In this document: in pieces, positions 45,694 to 53,142 of the stretch
Numbering within the stretch: the stretch's first letter is position 1
How the letters are laid out: the number at the start of each line of letters is the position of its first letter
From: Myxococcales bacterium
Lineage (GTDB): Bacteria; Myxococcota_A; Polyangia; Palsa-1104
Assembly: GCA_003170275.1 (NCBI GenBank)
Contig: PNAM01000009.1
Location: 1-64,000, forward strand
DNA: 64,000 nucleotides
Direction: 5' to 3'
Notes under the pieces: generated by a model
What the model was told of the DNA's origin: nothing
The model's input: only the letters and a program-made list of their open reading frames with translations
Database searches by the model: none
Program-made: the position numbers and the translations under genes

Positions 45694-46368
45694 ATGAGCG
45701 CTCGCGGCTGGCTGCTGTTGTTCGTGGTCGGCGCCGCCGTCCACCCCGGGTGCGCGTGCGGGCCCAACGGCCACATCGAGCAGCAACCGTTCGTCGCCGT
45801 GCCCGGTGACGACGTGGTCAACTGCAACTGCAACCTGAGCTTCCTGAACGAGCACTGCCCCGACGGCATCTGCCTGATCCACATCGACCTGCAGCTGTGC
45901 CTGCCGCCCGAGCTGCAGAACGTGGACCTCGGCGGGGTGGTGTTCGACGGCGGCGCCGACATGGGCCCCGACGACTACTCGCGCAGTGTCGACCACTACT
46001 GCCGCGACTCGGCGACCAACGCGGTCTATCACGTGATCAAGGTGTTCAACGGCGACTGGTGCCGCATCAAGGATCCGTTCGCGCCCGATGGCGGCATCGG
46101 CCAGTCGGTGGAGTGCTTCGCGCAGCAGCTGCAGGACGGCAAGCTCGCCGCCACCGGCCGCGACGACGGCACCTGCGAGAAGCCGTGCGACCGCGTCGCG
46201 TGCGACTACGACACCAACTGCGGCAAGGACATCACCGACGACCAAGGCGGCCTGCACTTCGACCGCTGCAAGTGCAGCCAGGTCACCAAGTACCAATGCC
46301 CGGGCGATCCCATGTCGATCCTACCCACCGACCTCTTCTGCCGCCCGCCGGATAACAGCGTTCATTAG
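45694..46368 (+). CDS. Cys-rich exported protein, probable lipoprotein
   Basis: 224 residues. A hydrophobic start ends in VHPGCACG, a poor but possible lipobox. The mature part has about 20 Cys, several in pairs (NCNCNLS, CDRVACDYDTNCG, CKCSQV), and an Asp-rich centre. Disulfide-rich surface proteins of this kind are typical of the region. No known domain. It is the last host gene before the island's left junction, 9 bp before the direct repeat. Confidence 0.7.
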   Translation: MSARGWLLLFVVGAAVHPGCACGPNGHIEQQPFVAVPGDDVVNCNCNLSFLNEHCPDGICLIHIDLQLCLPPELQNVDLGGVVFDGGADMGPDDYSRSVDHYCRDSATNAVYHVIKVFNGDWCRIKDPFAPDGGIGQSVECFAQQLQDGKLAATGRDDGTCEKPCDRVACDYDTNCGKDITDDQGGLHFDRCKCSQVTKYQCPGDPMSILPTDLFCRPPDNSVH

Positions 46369-46388
46369 GAGCACCGACGAAAACGCCC

Positions 46389-46417
46389 TTGACAGCGATC
46401 GAGCGGCAGACTAGAAA
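46389..46417 (+). promoter_or_regulatory. Sigma70 promoter of the original tRNA-Gly, left copy
   Basis: TTGACA at 46389-46394, a 17 bp spacer, and TAGAAA at 46412-46417. The same elements with a slightly different spacer are in the right copy before the full tRNA. Here it would drive the truncated tRNA and then read into the island's first gene at 46680. Confidence 0.75.
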
Positions 46418-46450
46418 TTCGGCTCGTTCCAAGCACTTCTCTGACAATTC

Positions 46451-46487
46451 GCGGGAGTAACTCAGTGGTAGAGTGCCACCTTGCCAA
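46451..46487 (+). pseudogene. tRNA-Gly 5' half left by integration
   Basis: The 37 nt are identical to the 5' half of the intact tRNA-Gly at 61431, including anticodon GCC, and stop after the anticodon loop. The 3' half is missing, replaced by island DNA. It cannot form a tRNA, but it keeps a promoter and may be transcribed. Confidence 0.95.
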
Positions 46488-46580
46488 CGGCAATTGGCGC
46501 CCCGCGGATTGATCGATTCGGTGTGGTAGCGGGCACTTAACGCGCCCAGGCGTCTCACGGCGTGCCCTCGCGACACCGAA

Positions 46581-46603
46581 AAGTGCGGACGAAAGTGCGG
46601 ACG
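46581..46603 (+). repeat. Tandem 11-mer pair, putative integrase arm sites (left)
   Basis: AAGTGCGGACG occurs twice with 12 bp period (46581-46591, 46593-46603). The same pair, same spacing and direction, lies at 61332-61354 near the other end. In the circular form the two pairs would flank the crossover core. Confidence 0.7.
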
Positions 46604-46679
46604 ATCTGAAACCCCGTTCCTGAGCACCCTAGAGCTGGGGAGAGCCGACGGTTGCCTCACGACAGGGTGGGGAACCCTC

Positions 46680-48539
46680 GTGCCAAACAACAAACGTCGA
46701 GAGGAGAAGAAACGAAGGCGTGCCAAGCGCAAAGAGCGCCTCGGGTCGCGTGGTTCTCGCAATCGCAACGCGACTCCAGCACAGCGTTCACCTGTCGAGT
46801 CGATGCGAACGTATCTCAAGCTCTCGGAATTGATGAATCGCACAACTCCCGCGCAGGATCTCATCTATCTCGTTCGCGCCTCTGACTGGAATGGCGCCTT
46901 CGCGGCACTAGCGATTCTCGCTGCCCGATTGTCTGCTTCACCCGACGAGACGTCTCGCCAGTTGCTCGCAGCTCTCGCCGGGTTGAGCAACCACGAACAT
47001 CCGCCGATTGCCGCGGCGGGGAGAGCTGCGGCGGCATATCGGGGTCACGCGAGGCTCGTCCATGAGCAAGTGATCTATTTCCTGCAAGCTCTCGTTCTGC
47101 TGGAAGCAGGCGACGCCGGCGGGACGATGCCATCCGATGGCTCGCTGGCGTTGTGGGCTTTGATTGCCAACGAGCATCTACATAACTGGCTCGAGCTCGA
47201 TGCGCGCCCTCTTACCGCTCTCGAAGGCGCGCTCGCGGACCAGACTTATGCAGCCCACTTCAATGTCAGCGAGGATCAGCTTCATCGATTCGCGCGCACC
47301 GCCCTGATGTTCGAGCACCGCCCCGAGCACGCGAAGCTTGGCCAGAACGCCTCGACGTGGGAAGAACTCCAAGAGCGTGCGTTCGGACGTCCATTCGCAG
47401 AAGCGCACAGATCGCTCATCGCGCCGCTACTGACGTGGTCTAGCAATTGGGGCCACAAGACCAAGGACAACCAGGTAGAGCCACCCGTCATCGACATTCC
47501 AAACTGGATTGCTCCGACGCTGATCGATCGCGCAGAAATGGAAGGCTACCTCGGAAACATGGCGACCACTCGCGATGACGCGATCGTCGAACTGCGAGCC
47601 CAACGGCGTCCGAGCGGTCTCCCGCATTCACCCGCCCTCTTTTATAGGAAGCCGTTCGTGCGTGCGAAGGACAATCGACTGATGGCGGCGTCCCCGGCCG
47701 TCATCGCTGAAAAGATGCGTGCAGGAATATGGTTTCAGTTCAGCGAAGCAGCGACGCAGCTCGGATGTGACCGGGACGACTGGCCGTCTGCGTTTGGACA
47801 TCTGTTCGAGTGGTGGTGCGGCAGAGTCGCGTCCCTCGCCGCCTCGTCGTCGAAGTTTCCCGACCACGTATTCATCCCTACACACCCGGGAGCGAGCGAC
47901 GAGATCGAAGACGTTGTCACCTATGACGGCTCTGGTGCCTGTCTCTTCTCAGCGAAGGGGAAACTGGTTTCCGAGAGTGTCGCAAGGCGCGCCCTCGAAC
48001 GATCGTCAGTCGTCGATTGGTACGAGGAATTCTTCTTCGGCAAACGGGGCAAGAGGCAAGGTCGTGCCTACCGCGATGGTGTTGTACGACTTCTGAACGA
48101 AAGAATAGATTTGATCCGCGCGGGAGCTTTTCGCGACCGACTTCGCCCGACCGTCCAACTCTTTCCAGCATTGATGACCTTCGATAACATCGGAGAGTGC
48201 CCCGCCCTCTATCAATGGCTTCGTCAACGTTGCGCCAGCGAGAACCTGCTGCAGCAGTCGGCAGTGGCACCCTTGACGCTTGTACGAGTCGATCGCTTCG
48301 AGCAGTTGATGGCACTGGCAGCCCGAGGCACATCTACGGTTGACGTCCTGCGGAGAAAGGCAAGGAGCGACTCGGTTGATAGGCTGTTCGATCGAGTGCT
48401 CGGCTCGTTCGCGTCATCTTTGGCAAGCTTCCGCCTGCCAGCGCTGGCGGCAGAATTCGAGCGCATTACTGACGAGGTCAATCAGGCGTTGTTCGGCGAC
48501 CGTCACGTGACTCCGTCGCTCACGACGTCCGAGCCTTGA
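46680..48539 (+). CDS. Island protein, possible PD-(D/E)XK-type nuclease
   Basis: 619 residues from a GTG at 46680 (ATG at 46803 possible). A very basic N-terminus (RREEKKRRRAKRKERL) precedes a helical domain, about 50-320. Around residues 407-428, DEIEDVV then a hydrophobic strand and SAKGK could be the acidic and lysine residues of a PD-(D/E)XK nuclease fold; the exact E-x-K is not present. I do not recognise the family. It is the first gene inside the island and faces away from the truncated tRNA, so the tRNA promoter may transcribe it. Convergent with the next gene. Confidence 0.7.
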   Translation: MPNNKRREEKKRRRAKRKERLGSRGSRNRNATPAQRSPVESMRTYLKLSELMNRTTPAQDLIYLVRASDWNGAFAALAILAARLSASPDETSRQLLAALAGLSNHEHPPIAAAGRAAAAYRGHARLVHEQVIYFLQALVLLEAGDAGGTMPSDGSLALWALIANEHLHNWLELDARPLTALEGALADQTYAAHFNVSEDQLHRFARTALMFEHRPEHAKLGQNASTWEELQERAFGRPFAEAHRSLIAPLLTWSSNWGHKTKDNQVEPPVIDIPNWIAPTLIDRAEMEGYLGNMATTRDDAIVELRAQRRPSGLPHSPALFYRKPFVRAKDNRLMAASPAVIAEKMRAGIWFQFSEAATQLGCDRDDWPSAFGHLFEWWCGRVASLAASSSKFPDHVFIPTHPGASDEIEDVVTYDGSGACLFSAKGKLVSESVARRALERSSVVDWYEEFFFGKRGKRQGRAYRDGVVRLLNERIDLIRAGAFRDRLRPTVQLFPALMTFDNIGECPALYQWLRQRCASENLLQQSAVAPLTLVRVDRFEQLMALAARGTSTVDVLRRKARSDSVDRLFDRVLGSFASSLASFRLPALAAEFERITDEVNQALFGDRHVTPSLTTSEP

Positions 48540-48601
48540 GACCTGAAGCCGGCTGTGCCCGACGTAATCGCGACCTCGCCGTCGAGCGGGATCGGAGGGG
48601 C

Positions 48602-50446
48602 TTATCCAGCTTCGCCTTGCCGCGGATGTATCGGGAATATGGTCTCTGCCGTCGGGAACCACTCGGATGTGACCTCTTCGCCACCGACAAGGACAACGAT
48701 TCTTGCATAGCCCTGTCGTTTTGACGGAGAGAGCACGAATTGAAGCGGGTGAGTCTCGACTTTGTCCAGCGTCCGCGGGAACGGAGTCGTGGTCGCATCG
48801 GTGAGCGAAAATGAGGTCGGTGCGGCGTGGCTTGGTTTTTCAGTCTTGCTCCATTCAAGCTTGGCCCAGGCGACATGCACAGGCGCTGCCGGACGGAGCG
48901 TGCATTCCACGCTGAATCGGTAACCACCTTCGTTCTTCTCTACGATATTCGCTAGCGTTGCCTCTCTGACTTCGATCGTCAAAAGAGCGCGTGCCAGCAA
49001 GGCCCTCACGTCTTTCTCCTCCGTACGGGTCCACGCTTCATTGAAGGCTTTCAGCATCCTCTGTCGAAAGACTGGATCGTCGCAACGGAAGATCACATCC
49101 TCCGCGCCCGTCCGACTGTGAAGGTACGTCTTGATCTGCGATCGCCCGTCGGCGCCTTCTCCGTCGCTGATCCAGCCAGAGTACAGAGGAACGCTTTCAC
49201 TGCGCAGACCGACCTCAATCTTCGTTGTCAGCTCAGCTTCGATCGAAAGCAGCGAGCGCAACACGTGAATAATCTGTTCCCGCAAGAGCCGCGGCGTGAC
49301 GCCAGTAGTGGACGCGAAGACTTCGAGTAGCGGTGACTCGGGACTTAGAAAAAGGAACCGAAACGACACGCCTCGTCGTGCCGCGGCGCGAACCTCATCC
49401 AGCCACTGATGAGAGAACGACGCGCCGGTAAGAGCGATCAGATCAAACGTCTTCTTCGTTGTTGCAAGAACCCTCCGCATCTCGTCACCCGCGGCAGCTC
49501 CAGCATCTTGTAGAAACGCAACGCTCGAACGAGGAGGTGCCTGACCCTTCGAAACTGAACTCAACCAACTCGGGAGCCGCGTGGGTCGCTGGATAGCCGC
49601 TGGCTGCACCGTCACGTTCCCGCCCGCGGCCTCGACGTGGTAGTGGATGTGGACAACGACATCGACGGCCTCTACGCCCTGTAGCATCGCAGACAACTTC
49701 TCTCGCTGCGCCTGCGTAACCGGCAGCCTGTCGGCGACGCCGATACCAAGAAAATGCTCCGAAGTAAACTGGCCGTCGAACGGAATGGCGCGCAGTGGGC
49801 GGATGTCAAAGCGTTCGATCGCCTGACCGGCGAGCATCGGATCGATACGAAAGATCTCACATGTACCGCCGTCGATCGCGACTCGACATGGCATCGGAGA
49901 TAAAGAAGCTATCGACCATCCGAAGAGCAAAACGGAATCCGGTTGCGCGGGATCGTTGAAACCGACCGACTCAAGCCGGACAGAAACCAGATCTGTAATT
50001 GCCTCGGGCGTCCAGTCTCCCGCTTTTGCTTCCATCTTGCCCATGAATTCGGCGATTCCAGCGTCCAGCGTCTTTTTCTTTTCCGAAAACTCGGCCTCAA
50101 GCTCGCTTCGGACATCCTCCCGAATCTGACGCTGCCAACCGCCCTGTTTGCGCGCTGACTCCTGCAATCGAAGTCCTCGCGCGTGTCGACCGAAGTAGAT
50201 GAAAACGAACGATAGCGCCACGGCAGTGACCACCATGAGACCCATAGCGGCGCCGATCGAGCTGGTCAGTCTTATCTCAGCGGCCCCCGCGACCGCGAGC
50301 AGGGTCGTGACAGCGGCGACTCCAACCCATATTCCGGTCCAGACCCAATGCTTGATCTCAGACCAGTGTGGCACCATCCACTTGACCGCGGATAGCGTCT
50401 CGTCGCCGATCTCGTCGTTTTCAGGCGGACGTGGTTCTTTTGCCAT
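48602..50446 (-). CDS. Two-helix membrane protein with PLD-like (DUF5919-like) domain
   Basis: 614 residues. Two transmembrane helices lie at about 33-55 and 65-87, then a charged coiled coil (90-145), a middle beta-rich domain, and at about 330-470 a region matching, as I recall, the phospholipase D-like DUF5919 pattern: FDLIALTGASFS, FRFLFLSPESPLLEVF, and a FRQRMLKAFNEAW end. HKD catalytic motifs are not seen. The remaining C-terminal part is beta-rich. It could be a membrane-tethered effector or sensor. No neighbour on the same strand shares an operon with it. Confidence 0.65.
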   Translation of the reverse strand: MAKEPRPPENDEIGDETLSAVKWMVPHWSEIKHWVWTGIWVGVAAVTTLLAVAGAAEIRLTSSIGAAMGLMVVTAVALSFVFIYFGRHARGLRLQESARKQGGWQRQIREDVRSELEAEFSEKKKTLDAGIAEFMGKMEAKAGDWTPEAITDLVSVRLESVGFNDPAQPDSVLLFGWSIASLSPMPCRVAIDGGTCEIFRIDPMLAGQAIERFDIRPLRAIPFDGQFTSEHFLGIGVADRLPVTQAQREKLSAMLQGVEAVDVVVHIHYHVEAAGGNVTVQPAAIQRPTRLPSWLSSVSKGQAPPRSSVAFLQDAGAAAGDEMRRVLATTKKTFDLIALTGASFSHQWLDEVRAAARRGVSFRFLFLSPESPLLEVFASTTGVTPRLLREQIIHVLRSLLSIEAELTTKIEVGLRSESVPLYSGWISDGEGADGRSQIKTYLHSRTGAEDVIFRCDDPVFRQRMLKAFNEAWTRTEEKDVRALLARALLTIEVREATLANIVEKNEGGYRFSVECTLRPAAPVHVAWAKLEWSKTEKPSHAAPTSFSLTDATTTPFPRTLDKVETHPLQFVLSPSKRQGYARIVVLVGGEEVTSEWFPTAETIFPIHPRQGEAG

Positions 50447-50501
50447 GCTCTAGCTCCAAGGGTTGCGCAGCCTACCGCACTGCCCGCTCGCCCTCTACTA
50501 G

Positions 50502-52142
50502 CCTCCTAACACGCGAAGACTGCGGCCACCGGCAACCCCAGACTACACGTACACGTGGTCCTATTATCCAGGGAAGGGAGACGGGGCCTTCGACGCCCAG
50601 GTAAACGGCGGGGCAAGCTTTACGATCCCGAACAACCCAAATCAGTTCGTCGCAGCGCCTGTCGTAGGCGACCTGAACGGGGACCAGAAGATCGATCTCG
50701 TGTTCGCCATGGTGGACCAGCGGATCATCTCGTCCACGCTCACCATCCAGGTATGGAGTTCGGTGGTCGCGCTCGGCAACGGCGATGGCACATTCCAGGC
50801 GCTGGCGATCACCCCAATAGGCTCGTCTCCCATCAGCGCGGTGGACGTGCTCGATCTCGACGGCGACGGGAAGCGGGACGTCCTTCTCGGTGGGTACCTG
50901 CTCGTTCCGAGCGGGCGGGGCGCTGGCACGCTGGCATTCATGAAGGGGAAAGGTAACGGAACGCTCGAGAGCGCTCAGACCTACGTCGTCGCCGGGGGCA
51001 ACACCGGGTTCTCTCACGGCATCGCCGACTTCAACGGCGACGGCCATCTGGATGTGGCCGTCTCTACCGACGTGGACAATGCCGTCAGCGTGGTGTTGGC
51101 GCGCGGCGATGGATCATTCCGAGCGGGAAGGCACGCGGGTGTGTTCGGCCCGGCGATGTCAGGCGTCGCCGTCGCCGACTTCAACAAGGATGGCTTGTTG
51201 GATGTCGCTACCGCCGTCAACGACGCGAACTCGTCTCCTACGAACGTCATCGCGGTCTCCCTCGGAGCGACGGCTCACGCGTTCTCGCCGTCGCGCACGT
51301 TCCCCGTCGGTACGAACCCTTCGGACGTGGTCTCAGCCGAGGTGAACGGCGATGGCAACATCGATCTGCTCGTGGCGAATCTCGGTGGCAACGTGAGCGT
51401 TCTGCTCGGCAACGGAGACGGCACGTTCCAAGCGCCGATCCCGTACTTTGCCAGCTCACAGCCGATCGCGATCGTTGCTGCGGATCTCAACCACGACGGC
51501 AAGATTGATTTCGCGACGCTACAGAAGGCGGCGAACCCGACGTCCATCGCGGTTTTGATCAACAACGGTAACGGTACTTTCGGCGGCGCCGTGTCCGCGG
51601 GCAATATCAACGGGGGATATGGCCTGCTCGTCGCGGACTTCAATGGAGACGGCAAGCCCGATCTTACAACGGGTTTTGGTGTTGCGCTGGGCAAGGGCGA
51701 CGGTACGTTCCTGACCCCGTCATCAATCTCCACGTCGTCAAATCCGTCGTCCGTTGCCGTTGGGGACCTCAACGGCGATCAGAAATTAGACGTGCTCGCA
51801 ACAGACCAGAGTGCAGGACTCATTACTGCGCTCGGGGACGGTACGGGTAAGTTCACCGTGACGTCGACGCCACTCCCTGGCGCGCTCGCTGTCGGAGTGG
51901 GCGACTTCAACGGCGACGGGATCGCTGACGCCGTGGTCGCATCGAGCCCGAGCGGATCGCTGCACGTGATCCTCCAGGTATTGCCGGGATTGGGTGGCGG
52001 TAGCTTCGGCCCCGCAGTCCTCGCGACGGGCGCTGCGACCTACCGCAGCGCGGTTGTCATGGACGTAGACAAGGACGGCAAGCCCGACATCGTTGTGTCG
52101 AGCGATAGCGGGGTCGACGTATTCTTCAACACGTCAAATTGA
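50502..52142 (+). pseudogene. 5'-truncated FG-GAP/VCBS repeat protein
   Basis: The reading frame is open from 50502, after an in-frame stop at 50499. FG-GAP blades are already readable before the first possible start at 50700 (GKGDGAFDAQV, VVGDLNGDQKIDLVFA). No ATG, GTG or signal peptide precedes them, so the 5' end has been lost, probably during an insertion or recombination. Downstream, about eight blades with DFNGDGHLDVAV-type calcium loops continue to the stop at 52142. Intact relatives are exported beta-propellers. A product from the GTG at 50700 would lack export. Confidence 0.75.
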
Positions 52143-52282
52143 ACGATCACTCCGGCGTTGACGTCTTCATGCGCGCCGCAGCGACCGCAAGCCGCCGAGC
52201 CCAAGGGCGTCAATAGGCGTAATCGCTGTGCGCGTCGGCACTGCCTGCTTCGGCCGCGCGGCGCTCTCCACTCGACTCATGC

Positions 52283-52993
52283 TCAGCGGCGGCGGTTGGC
52301 GCCACCCTTTCGCAAGATCTTGGCGATGCCATCGGCGAAGGTCCGGACGTCGCGCGGCCGGACCGGGAGGGTCACGGTCACCGAGCAGCCGTTCGGGAGG
52401 TCGCCGACGCGCAGGCTTGCGAAGCGCCCTTCGCTGCGTCGGTTGATTCTCAGCTCGAACTCTCCGTTAAAGGACCAGAGAATCCCCCGGCCGTGGGCGA
52501 CGAGCGACTTGTGAAAGGCGATCAGCACCATGCGCTCCACGTTGCCGCCGCCATCGCCGCAAAACCGTTCGCGCATGGCCTGCGCGGCGATGTGGTAATT
52601 GCCTCGGCCGGTGCCGGCGATCAAGACGTTGATGTAGGAGAGCCCATCGTCGCTGACGAAGCGCAGCCGTGGCTCGCACACGAAGGTCTCCCAGCTTGCG
52701 CCCAGCACGAGCGGTAGCCCGAGATCGTGATCGTCGTGATGGAGCAGCCTGCCTTCGCGCCACTCCCGCGTTGCGTGCAGCCATTCGCCCAAGCCGATCA
52801 TGGCAAGCTCGATCGCCTGGATCGAATCGACGCCAGGGATGTCCTTCCGGATCGGCTTGGCGAGCCCGTCGACCTCGCAGCGGCAGGCGAAGTCGTTTCC
52901 GTCCGGGCGAGGCGCGAAGATCCGCGCCGTCACCGGCCGCGTGCCTCGGGGACGCTTCAGGGTGAAGACGCGCTCGGCGATCACTTGCTGCAT
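52283..52993 (-). CDS. DUF6968-like protein
   Basis: 236 residues from the ATG at 52993 (AGGA upstream; ATG 53002 also possible). The N-terminal 80 residues (VIAERVFTL, VTARIFAPRPDG, then GVDSIQAIELAMIGLGEWL) resemble the DUF6968 family. The C-terminal half is different, with YINVLIAGTGRGNYHIAAQA and a Gly-rich segment, then beta strands. No catalytic motif is recognised. It lies between the truncated FG-GAP gene and the nuclease-ATPase gene, which is divergent. Confidence 0.6.
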   Translation of the reverse strand: MQQVIAERVFTLKRPRGTRPVTARIFAPRPDGNDFACRCEVDGLAKPIRKDIPGVDSIQAIELAMIGLGEWLHATREWREGRLLHHDDHDLGLPLVLGASWETFVCEPRLRFVSDDGLSYINVLIAGTGRGNYHIAAQAMRERFCGDGGGNVERMVLIAFHKSLVAHGRGILWSFNGEFELRINRRSEGRFASLRVGDLPNGCSVTVTLPVRPRDVRTFADGIAKILRKGGANRRR

Positions 52994-53142
52994 GGCAGCC
53001 ATCCTACTGCGTTACAATCGCTCGACGCATGTCTAAGAACAGGGCGTCCCCTCTTAGTGCCCTCTAGTGGCGCTCGCTCTGCCAAAATGGGATGCTCATG
53101 ACCGGCGTTCTTCGCCGGCCAACCATAGGCCTTGAGGGCAAC

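Larger units (their letters stand above)
46378..46487 (+). repeat. Left copy of island-flanking direct repeat (attL side)
   Basis: This 110 bp segment recurs at 61358-61467 with 8 mismatches, all in the first 73 bp; the final 37 bp are identical. It includes the sigma70 promoter and the first 37 nt of tRNA-Gly up to the anticodon loop. It then gives way to unrelated island sequence. Confidence 0.95.
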
